Below, in pieces: positions 1-4,498 of a stretch of 6,837 bases of DNA; position 1 is the stretch's first letter, and each line of letters begins with the position of its first letter. The notes beneath the pieces were generated by a model. That model was given only the letters and a program-made list of their open reading frames with translations, did not search any database and was not told where the DNA came from. The stretch spans positions 1 to 6,837 of the forward strand of contig JASHUH010000414.1 of NCBI GenBank assembly GCA_030040115.1, read 5' to 3'. A program made the position numbers and the translations under genes. The DNA is from Acidobacteriaceae bacterium (GTDB taxonomy: Bacteria; Acidobacteriota; Terriglobia; Terriglobales; Acidobacteriaceae).

Positions 1-64
1 CCGTCACGGCAAAGGCGAGGAGTGCGCCCACAAAACAGTACCGCAGCATGGCTCGCAACATCAT
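1..64 (-). CDS. 5' end of a leftward gene encoding an exported or membrane protein (partial)
   Basis: Only the first 21 codons are inside the window; the gene runs leftward off the edge. Read on the minus strand it begins with two adjacent ATG codons (64-62 and 61-59), then a short basic stretch with two arginines, then a hydrophobic run FVGALLAFAVT. This is the pattern of an N-terminal signal peptide or membrane anchor. A purine-rich AAGG lies 2 nt before the first ATG and 5 nt before the second, so the second ATG is the better spaced start. No stop interrupts the frame. The product family cannot be told from so few residues. It could also be a chance open frame, but the ribosome site, arginines and hydrophobic core together favour a real gene. 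Confidence 0.45.
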   Translation of the reverse strand, partial: MMLRAMLRYCFVGALLAFAVT

Positions 65-359
65 TGCCTTATCTTAGCTTCGAATCGCGAGGCGCCAACA
101 GACTTCTGGCCCTCCGATGAAGGGCCGAGGCGCACCGAAATTCAGGCTGACGGCAGTTCTCGCGCTCGTCGATTTGACTCAATTTGCGTGTGCTTGGCGG
201 CCAGATTATCACCACAAACATAATGGCGAACTTTAGCTATGGGGAAATACGCAATCAAGTCGGTGACGGAGTACGAAACTGTATCGTCCGTGTTCGATCC
301 ATTGCGCATTTCCCCGAGCGTCTACTGCGATAAACTGCGCTTTGCCGCCAGCTCCATTC
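65..359. other. Intergenic region with a large inverted repeat
   Basis: No convincing gene is seen between the two leftward genes. The open frames here are fragments without a ribosome site or recognisable sequence. The region holds a small 6-bp hairpin (108-113 with 121-126, 7-nt loop) and the large inverted repeat at 241-315, annotated separately. I found no promoter with good -35 and -10 boxes at normal spacing. Confidence 0.5.
241..315 (-). repeat. 75-bp element with 15-bp inverted terminal arms (long imperfect hairpin)
   Basis: The arms are 241-255 (GGGGAAATACGCAAT) and 301-315 (ATTGCGCATTTCCCC). They pair at 14 of 15 positions. The one exception, 249 against 307, is A against C on the plus strand but becomes a U-G wobble if the minus strand is transcribed, so the leftward RNA would have an unbroken 15-bp stem. 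A nested second stem (266-270 with 287-291) lies in the loop. The element begins 45 nt downstream of the stop of the leftward DUF6496-type gene, so it could be a 3' UTR structure, a small RNA or a processing site. No U-tract follows on the minus strand, so it is not a classical intrinsic terminator. It could instead be a tiny palindromic mobile repeat; no target duplication is visible. The function is unknown. Confidence 0.7.
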
Positions 360-596
360 CTATTTCTTCTTGGGAACTTTCGCTCCTTTCTTCCGCGCCT
401 TCGAAAGGCCGATCGCGATGGCTTGTTTCCGGCTCGTCACCTTCTTGCCGCTCCGCCCGCTCTTCAGCTTCCCGCGCTTCATCTCATGCATTTCTCTCTT
501 CACTTCTTTGTCGGCGGCGGAGCCATACTTCTTTCCCGAGGATTTCCTGGCTGCCTTCTTGGCGGTTGATTTCTTCGCGGCCTTTTTTGTCGCCAT
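360..596 (-). CDS. Small histone-H1-like, lysine/alanine-rich protein (DUF6496-type)
   Basis: The 78-residue protein has two halves. Residues 1-23 are a Lys/Ala tail with AAKK and TAKKAARK repeats, like bacterial histone-H1 or Hc1-type DNA-binding tails. Residues about 29-78 carry the pattern EVKREMHEMKRGKLKSGRSG, then KKVTSRKQAIAIGLSKARKKGAK, which I recognise as the DUF6496 signature. The frame is open further upstream (to 761), but I start at the ATG at 596 because AGGAGA (minus strand, 609-604) sits 7 nt before it and the upstream extension does not resemble the family. The very high net positive charge suggests nucleic-acid binding, perhaps nucleoid compaction or stress-related DNA protection; that role is inferred. 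It appears monocistronic, with a large inverted repeat just downstream. Confidence 0.85.
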   Translation of the reverse strand: MATKKAAKKSTAKKAARKSSGKKYGSAADKEVKREMHEMKRGKLKSGRSGKKVTSRKQAIAIGLSKARKKGAKVPKKK

Positions 597-954
597 TGGT
601 TGTTCTCCTGCGCTGAAATTGACTATCGGGTAGAAATGAGCGTTTCGTTTCGCTCCGTGGCTTGCCCGCGAGCGGCCTTGCGACGAGCGGAGCATCGGCG
701 CTTTCGCGGCAAATTTTAAAGACGTCTCGCGTGATTCCGACAGATGGCTCTCACGCCACAATTAAGGTCTGATGCATGTTGATGAAATGATGTGTGGTTC
801 ACCGTTGCAATGCGCTCATGGCGTTGGTCAAGTCACCCGCCCATCGAGCCGCATGTGAGCATTCATCAACGTTTCTGTCGGTGCTTTGCCTCACGCCAAC
901 GCCCAGTCATTTTCAACCGACTCCAGCCGGTCAAATGCAATCTGCCTCACCCGA

Positions 955-966
955 GGGGTGCACCCC
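955..966. repeat. Perfect 12-bp palindrome GGGGTGCACCCC
   Basis: The sequence reads the same on both strands with no spacer and stops at its ends (A on both sides). It is followed by ACTACCTGTCAAGACCCC. It could be an operator, or the core of a dispersed intergenic repeat; the sequence alone does not decide. No gene start lies within 300 bp. Confidence 0.6.
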
Positions 967-1042
967 ACTACCTGTCAAGACCCCAATTCTCGCGGCTTGC
1001 CAGAAGTCACTGATTCTGCAAAGTTTATTCTTCATCGCCGGT

Positions 1043-1071
1043 TTGCCGGTTATTTCTCTGAATTTTTTAAC
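1043..1071 (+). promoter_or_regulatory. Possible sigma-70-type promoter for the two orphan genes
   Basis: TTGCCG (1043-1048) and TTTAAC (1066-1071) are separated by 17 bp. Each matches the consensus at four of six positions, and the surrounding DNA is unusually AT-rich for this window. Transcription from here would start near 1078 and leave a leader of about 220 nt before the 1297 start. The match is weak and may be chance. Confidence 0.3.
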
Positions 1072-1102
1072 CTACTAAGTAGCCAGACACACGAAGCCTC
1101 CG

Positions 1103-1151
1103 CGCCCGGCGCAGCATGAATGGCTCCCTTTTCCCGAATGGGAGCCGGGCG
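1103..1151 (+). other. Overlapping, mutually exclusive hairpin arms in the leader
   Basis: Two stems compete for the same right arm. The inner stem is GGCTCCC (1122-1128) with GGGAGCC (1140-1146), 7 bp with an 11-nt loop. The outer alternative is CGCCCGGC (1103-1110) with GCCGGGCG (1144-1151), 8 bp. Both use 1144-1146, so only one can form at a time. That is the geometry of attenuators or riboswitch expression platforms, but no U-tract follows and I recognise no ligand domain. GC-rich DNA also makes such pairings easily by chance. Confidence 0.35.
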
Positions 1152-1241
1152 GGGTCTTCACTGTCGGCGCCAGAGCAGCTCTCTGCCGGAACATGCCGGA
1201 ACCACGGCGATTCCGAATCCGAGAGTTGCTTGAGTTTAACG

Positions 1242-1276
1242 GCCAGCGGGCCGGCTTAAACCGGGCCGGCCCTGGC
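1242..1276 (+). other. GC-rich hairpin just upstream of the 92-aa gene
   Basis: GCCA (1242-1245) and GGGCCGG (1248-1254) pair with CCGGCCC (1266-1272) and TGGC (1273-1276), making 11 bp with a two-base bulge and an 11-nt loop. It ends 20 nt before the ATG at 1297. It could terminate or pause upstream transcription, or influence translation of a gene that has only a weak ribosome site. Confidence 0.45.
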
Positions 1277-1296
1277 GGGAAGCGAGTTTTCTCTCC

Positions 1297-1575
1297 ATGG
1301 CGAACATCCTAGTCAACTCCGCAAAGCACGTTGAAATTGCAGCCGAAGACGCCCTGAACTGGCTCACCAGCGCCGATAAAGCGATCCACGTCACGCCCGC
1401 CGCTGTCGCCGCGCTGGCTACGTTGGTCGACGCCCTGGATAAGCCGCTCCTCGAAGCGGCCGCCGCAGCCGCTAACCCCCTCAACATCCCACTTGACCTC
1501 CAGACGGCGGTCGATCTCGCCGCCGCGTGGCCCGAAGTCAAGGCCTTCGTGGCCAGCCTGGGCGTCAAGTTCTGA
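1297..1575 (+). CDS. Hypothetical 92-aa alpha-helical protein
   Basis: I do not recognise this protein. It is Ala/Leu-rich with amphipathic helix character: residues 1-30 are mixed and carry two tryptophan-free acidic/basic turns before NWL; 34-62 are very Ala-rich (around EAAAAAAN); the C-terminus contains AVDLAAAWPEVKAFVASLG. There is no signal peptide, no cysteine and no obvious membrane segment. The ATG at 1297 has no strong ribosome site: GAG 10 nt upstream is the best, and a GC-rich hairpin lies just before. Wobble positions are strongly G/C, as in the neighbouring genes, which supports coding. It precedes the 275-aa membrane protein by 57 nt in the same direction, so the two are probably co-transcribed. 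Phage-derived or structural origin is possible but unproven. Confidence 0.65.
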   Translation: MANILVNSAKHVEIAAEDALNWLTSADKAIHVTPAAVAALATLVDALDKPLLEAAAAAANPLNIPLDLQTAVDLAAAWPEVKAFVASLGVKF

Positions 1576-1615
1576 AATTCCATCGCGATCTCAGATCCGG
1601 GACCAAACAAGCTTC

Positions 1616-1624
1616 AGGAAGGAG
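1616..1624 (+). promoter_or_regulatory. Strong ribosome binding site (AGGAAGGAG)
   Basis: This purine run, complementary to the 3' end of 16S rRNA, lies 8 nt before the ATG at 1633 and fixes that start. It contrasts with the weak site of the gene upstream, so the second protein is expected to be made in larger amounts or independently. Confidence 0.8.
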
Positions 1625-1632
1625 CATTTTGC

Positions 1633-2460
1633 ATGAATCCCATCACGAATATCTGGGAGCATCCCAGAACCTCGGCTGCCGGCCTGCTGATTGCGGTGGT
1701 CACCATCGCTGGAGTTCTGTCGCAACAAGGACTGACGCTGGGCAAAGCCGGCGCGGGCACTGTGGTTTCTCTCATCTCGGCGCTGGCAACAGCGCTTCTG
1801 GGTCTGCTGGCTCGCGATCCGGATACGGCGCCGTCCTCCGGATCCACCGCCAAGCTCGGCGTCTGGGCGATGATCGCGCTGCTCGTGCCTTTGCCATGGA
1901 TTCAGGGATGCACGGGAAAGAGCATGGCGCAGGATATCGTGAACTGGACGCCCGCGCTCCAGAGCGCAGTAGCCACCGTCGACGCAACCGCGGCACTGCT
2001 GGCTCCGGCCGACGCAACCGTCTTCGCCGCCGCGACCTCCGGCTTTGACGCCGCTTCGAACCTGCTGGTCGCGCAGGCCAACGCGTATCTCGCCAATCCT
2101 TCGGCAGCCACGCTGGCGCAATTGCAAACCCAGGTGGTGACCCTCCAGCAGCAGGTGAACTCGGCACTGCTCGCCGCGGCGAAAATCACCAACCCGACGA
2201 GCCAGCAGCAGGCTTTGACGTCCATTCAGGCCGTGGCCACCATTGTGACCACGATCTTGTCGCTGGTGCAGTCCGTCTCGAGCAAAGCGCAGGTGGCGCG
2301 CATGGCCGCCGCTTCGGGCGTAAAGCTGGCCGCGGTGCAGCCTTACCTGAACAGCGCGCAGGCGGCCCAAGCCGTCGCTGCGCATTACGGTGAGCCCGTG
2401 AGCCAGGCCCGAGAGCAGATCGCCCGGGCCGACGAAGCCGCAATGCAGGCGGGACTATAG
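1633..2460 (+). CDS. Hypothetical membrane protein: holin-like N-terminus, lipobox-like segment and long Ala/Gln-rich tail
   Basis: This 275-aa protein is not one I can name. Residues 14-31 and 41-60 are two hydrophobic segments separated by a short turn, resembling small phage holins. After a polar linker (61-74) a third segment (75-92) ends in PWIQGC, with Cys93 placed like a lipoprotein cysteine, although Gln at -2 is atypical. Residues 100-275 are rich in Ala, Gln, Thr and Ser, with long predicted helices (155-182, 188-225, 238-273) and coiled-coil potential around LQTQVVTLQQQV. The C-terminal part is likely outside the cytoplasm. It may be a fusion of a holin-like protein with a secreted or lipoprotein-type protein; an internal start at Met80 has no ribosome site, so I read one gene. 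It ends at TAG just before a strong hairpin. A lysis or envelope role is only a guess. Confidence 0.7.
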   Translation: MNPITNIWEHPRTSAAGLLIAVVTIAGVLSQQGLTLGKAGAGTVVSLISALATALLGLLARDPDTAPSSGSTAKLGVWAMIALLVPLPWIQGCTGKSMAQDIVNWTPALQSAVATVDATAALLAPADATVFAAATSGFDAASNLLVAQANAYLANPSAATLAQLQTQVVTLQQQVNSALLAAAKITNPTSQQQALTSIQAVATIVTTILSLVQSVSSKAQVARMAAASGVKLAAVQPYLNSAQAAQAVAAHYGEPVSQAREQIARADEAAMQAGL

Positions 2461-2480
2461 GCGATCAGAAGCGATCCCGT

Positions 2481-2517
2481 TCCATCCTTTCCGCGGCTTC
2501 TTCGCGGAAAGGATGGA
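2481..2517. terminator. Strong hairpin between convergent genes (candidate bidirectional terminator)
   Basis: A perfect 15-bp stem pairs TCCATCCTTTCCGCG (2481-2495) with its complement (2503-2517) around a 7-nt loop. It lies between the stop of the rightward 275-aa gene (2460) and that of the leftward htrA gene (2550), where a shared terminator is expected. Neither strand has a U-tract directly after the stem. A weaker plus-strand unit, CCTC-GGC-GAGG followed by five T (2536-2551), comes next and overlaps the htrA stop codon. Termination could therefore be intrinsic but weak, or the hairpin may protect the 3' ends. Confidence 0.65.
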
Positions 2518-2549
2518 GAGTCAACTGAGCTTCCCCCTCGGCGAGGTTT

Positions 2550-3716
2550 TTAGGTTTCCGTCTCCCGCGCCTCGCCCAAGGTCAGTTTGAAGGTCAATTT
2601 TCTTCGCCCGCGCAGCACCGTCACGCTCACTTGATCGCCGGCCTGGTGTTTGTCCATGATGGCGCTGATGTCCTGGGGATCGGTGACTTGCTGGCCGTCA
2701 ATGGCAACGATCAGATCGCCGCCGAGCAGGATAGGCATGTTCCCCAGGTATGCCTCCTGGTTGCCGCCGTGCAAGCCGGCGCGCTCGGCCGCTCCCCCTG
2801 GAATCACCCTTTCAATCAAGACCCCGTAATCCGCGGCCAGACCCATTTGCGAGGCCAAATCGGGGCCAATCGCATACGAAACAATGCCCAGCGACGGCCG
2901 CCGCACGCGCCCGTACCGGGTCAGATCGGCCAGCACCGCCTTTGCGGTGTTGATGGGGATGGCAAAGCCGATGCCGGAACTCTGGTCGGCGCCGTTGGAT
3001 GCGATCATGGTGTTGATGCCGATGACCTGCCCGCTCGAATTCAGCAGCGGTCCGCCCGAGTTGCCGGGATTGATCGCCGCGTCGGTCTGGATGGCGTCTT
3101 CAATCGGCGCGCCGTCCTCGTTGCGGATCGATCGGATGGAGCTGATGATTCCCTGCGTCATCGTCCCGCTCAGCCCGAAAGGATTGCCGATGGCGTAGAC
3201 GCGCTGGCCCACCTGCAGGTTCGAGGAGCTAGCCAGCGTCACGGGCTGCAGGTTGGGCGCGTCGATCTGCAGCAGCGCCAAATCATGGACCTTGTCTGTA
3301 CCCACGACGCGGGCCTGGTAGCGCCGCTTGTTGCTCAGCATCACCTCAATGCCGCGGTTGGCGCCCTGAATTACGTGATAATTCGTGAGCACGTGGCCGG
3401 CTTTGTCGAGAATGAATCCCGAGCCCTGTCCCTGCTGCGGCTCTGTTCCGTAAAAAAAGTCGAAGACCAGCGTCGTCGAGGTGATGTTGACCACCGAGGG
3501 CAGCACGCGCTTGTAGATATCGATGCTGTCCTGTTCCTGCGCATCGCAGACCGGCGCCGCCTCGGCTTCTGTTAGCGCCAGCGGGGCGCCGGCGTGGGCG
3601 TTGCTGGTGTTGAACAGCGGAAAATTGCCGAGGCCCAGGTTCGACGGAAGATGCGAGGTGAGATACCAGAATCCGCCCACCAGCACAATAATCAGGAAAA
3701 ACCGGCGCAATTTCAT
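2550..3716 (-). CDS. HtrA/Deg-family (S1C) trypsin-like serine protease with one PDZ domain
   Basis: This envelope protease of 388 aa degrades or senses misfolded exported proteins. Residues 6-20 form an uncleaved anchor or signal sequence after a basic MKLRR start, followed by a linker to about 60. The protease domain spans about 64-265 and carries the full catalytic triad: His114 in TNYHVIQG, Asp145 in HDLALLQID and Ser220 in NPGNSGGPL. A single C-terminal PDZ domain (about 273-381) contains SLGI, GVLIERVIPGGAAERAGL and GGDLIVAIDGQ. One PDZ and an N-terminal anchor give a DegS- or HhoA-like layout rather than the two-PDZ DegP; I do not assign a specific symbol. It is the last gene of a leftward folD-coaE-htrA cluster, 83 nt after coaE. 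The ATG at 3716 is the only start in this frame after an in-frame stop upstream. Its best purine run is 17 nt away, in front of a tiny leader ORF. Confidence 0.95.
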   Translation of the reverse strand: MKLRRFFLIIVLVGGFWYLTSHLPSNLGLGNFPLFNTSNAHAGAPLALTEAEAAPVCDAQEQDSIDIYKRVLPSVVNITSTTLVFDFFYGTEPQQGQGSGFILDKAGHVLTNYHVIQGANRGIEVMLSNKRRYQARVVGTDKVHDLALLQIDAPNLQPVTLASSSNLQVGQRVYAIGNPFGLSGTMTQGIISSIRSIRNEDGAPIEDAIQTDAAINPGNSGGPLLNSSGQVIGINTMIASNGADQSSGIGFAIPINTAKAVLADLTRYGRVRRPSLGIVSYAIGPDLASQMGLAADYGVLIERVIPGGAAERAGLHGGNQEAYLGNMPILLGGDLIVAIDGQQVTDPQDISAIMDKHQAGDQVSVTVLRGRRKLTFKLTLGEARETET

Positions 3717-3733
3717 GAGTCGTAAACTCGCAT
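3713..3733 (-). CDS. Six-codon leader ORF (MRVYDS) overlapping the htrA start
   Basis: On the minus strand an ATG at 3733-3731 opens six codons and stops at TGA (3715-3713). That stop overlaps the htrA ATG as ATGA, the usual arrangement for translational coupling. The strong purine run AAGGAAGGA (minus strand, 3742-3734) directly precedes this small ORF, whereas the htrA ATG has no well-placed ribosome site of its own. Ribosomes could load at the leader and re-initiate at htrA. It is equally possible that the purine run is simply a distant site for htrA. Confidence 0.35.
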   Translation of the reverse strand: MRVYDS

Positions 3734-3759
3734 TCCTTCCTTACTTTGAGATACAGCAG

Positions 3760-3771
3760 ACGTGGCCACGT
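3760..3771. promoter_or_regulatory. Perfect 12-bp palindrome ACGTGGCCACGT upstream of htrA
   Basis: The dyad has no spacer and lies 44 nt upstream of the htrA start in the coaE-htrA gap. On the minus strand it fills most of the space between a TTCGCA (-35-like) and a TGTATC (poor -10-like) element, where a bound repressor would block a promoter. The palindrome is seen directly; the operator role is inferred. Confidence 0.35.
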
Positions 3772-3799
3772 TGCGAAAGAGATTTCGGGGTTGCCTTCC

Positions 3800-4495
3800 C
3801 TATTTTAAAGACAACGGCCGGGAGGAATTGTTGCTCTCCACCTTGAGCTGCCGCCATACCTCGGCAACCTGATCCCGAAGCGCCGTCAAATCGCCTGCGT
3901 TGTCGAGCACATAATCGGCCTGCGCCACTTTTTCGCCGTCCGGAATCTGATGCGCGAGACGGGTGCGCGCGTCCGCCTCGACCCCCTCCCGTGACCCGCC
4001 GGACGCAGTCATCCGCGCCACGTAACGCGCAATCTTGACCTCGTCGGGCGCCGTGACCACGATGATGCGATCGATGCGCCGGCGCCAGTCGGCCAGCACT
4101 CCGGTCGTCTCGCCGCGCGCCTTTGCGTCGCGCACGACTTCGAAGATCAACGCTGACTCGATCACCGCGACCGCCCATGGATCGCGCGCAAAGACTTCTT
4201 CCATCCAGCGCTGTTGCGCGGCAATCACCGGCGGATGGACAACGGCGTTCAACTCGGCCAATCGGCCTTCCTTGAAAGCCAGCTCGGCCAGCCGGGCGCG
4301 GTTCAGCCGCCCATCGCCGTTCACCACGCCAGGACCAAACGCCGCCACAATCGCCGCATAGACGCTTTGTCCCGGCTCCATCAGCGCCCGGCCCAGCACA
4401 TCGGCTTCGATCACCTCCGCGCCCAGTTCGTGCAGATAGGCCGCTACGGTGCTCTTACCGCTGCCCAAATTGCCGGTGAGGCCGACGCGCAGCAT
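3800..4495 (-). CDS. coaE: Dephospho-CoA kinase
   Basis: CoaE phosphorylates the 3'-hydroxyl of the ribose of dephospho-CoA with ATP, the final step of coenzyme A synthesis in the cytoplasm. The 231-aa protein opens with the P-loop GLTGNLGSGKST (residues 5-16, Lys14 and Ser15), followed by the family's EADVLGRALMEPG with Asp32 (substrate/base region) and LNAVVHPPV with His87-Pro88. ESALIFE corresponds to the usual PLLFE motif, and RLAHQIPDGEKVAQADYVLDNAGD matches the family's C-terminal region. About 14 extra residues, rich in Arg and Ala, follow LIFE compared with E. coli CoaE (about 206 aa). The ATG at 4495 lies 3 nt after the folD stop; GGGGA about 9 nt upstream within the end of folD serves as ribosome site. 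It is thus the second gene of the folD-coaE-htrA cluster. Confidence 0.95.
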   Translation of the reverse strand: MLRVGLTGNLGSGKSTVAAYLHELGAEVIEADVLGRALMEPGQSVYAAIVAAFGPGVVNGDGRLNRARLAELAFKEGRLAELNAVVHPPVIAAQQRWMEEVFARDPWAVAVIESALIFEVVRDAKARGETTGVLADWRRRIDRIIVVTAPDEVKIARYVARMTASGGSREGVEADARTRLAHQIPDGEKVAQADYVLDNAGDLTALRDQVAEVWRQLKVESNNSSRPLSLK

Positions 4496-4498
4496 CGG

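Larger units (their letters stand above)
597..1296. other. 700-bp gene-poor intergenic region
   Basis: This region separates the leftward basic-protein gene from the rightward orphan pair. Short open frames exist (for example around 792-1119, plus strand), but they lack ribosome sites, overlap one another in several frames and have compositions unlike the neighbouring genes, so I do not call them. What can be seen: a possible leftward -10-like TAAAAT (minus strand of 713-718) without a good -35; a perfect palindrome at 955-966; tandem GCCGGTT copies at 1037-1043 and 1045-1051; a weak rightward promoter at 1043-1071; tandem TGCCGGAAC copies at 1184-1192 and 1194-1202; and hairpins at 1103-1151 and 1242-1276. 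Confidence 0.55.

Noticed and set aside
174..209. TTGACT ... GATTAT as a promoter
   Set aside because: The two boxes are about 24 bp apart, too far for a normal promoter, and no rightward gene follows.
597..761. Upstream extension of the basic-protein gene to the ATG at 761
   Set aside because: The ATG at 596 has AGGAGA at 7 nt and begins the Lys/Ala tail directly; the extra 55 residues look unlike the family.
792..1119. Short overlapping rightward open frames in the intergenic region
   Set aside because: Several frames are open at once, none has a ribosome site, and the sequences show no domain, signal or compositional agreement with nearby genes.
1591..2385. Leftward open frame (264 codons) opposite the 275-aa gene
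   Set aside because: The plus-strand gene has a strong ribosome site and sensible membrane segments; the antisense frame is Arg/Gly-rich noise.
2631..3575. Long rightward open frame (314 codons) opposite the protease gene
   Set aside because: It is antisense to a protease with a complete catalytic triad and PDZ domain; its translation is rich in Arg, Gln and His with no recognisable motif, a normal by-product of GC-rich coding DNA.
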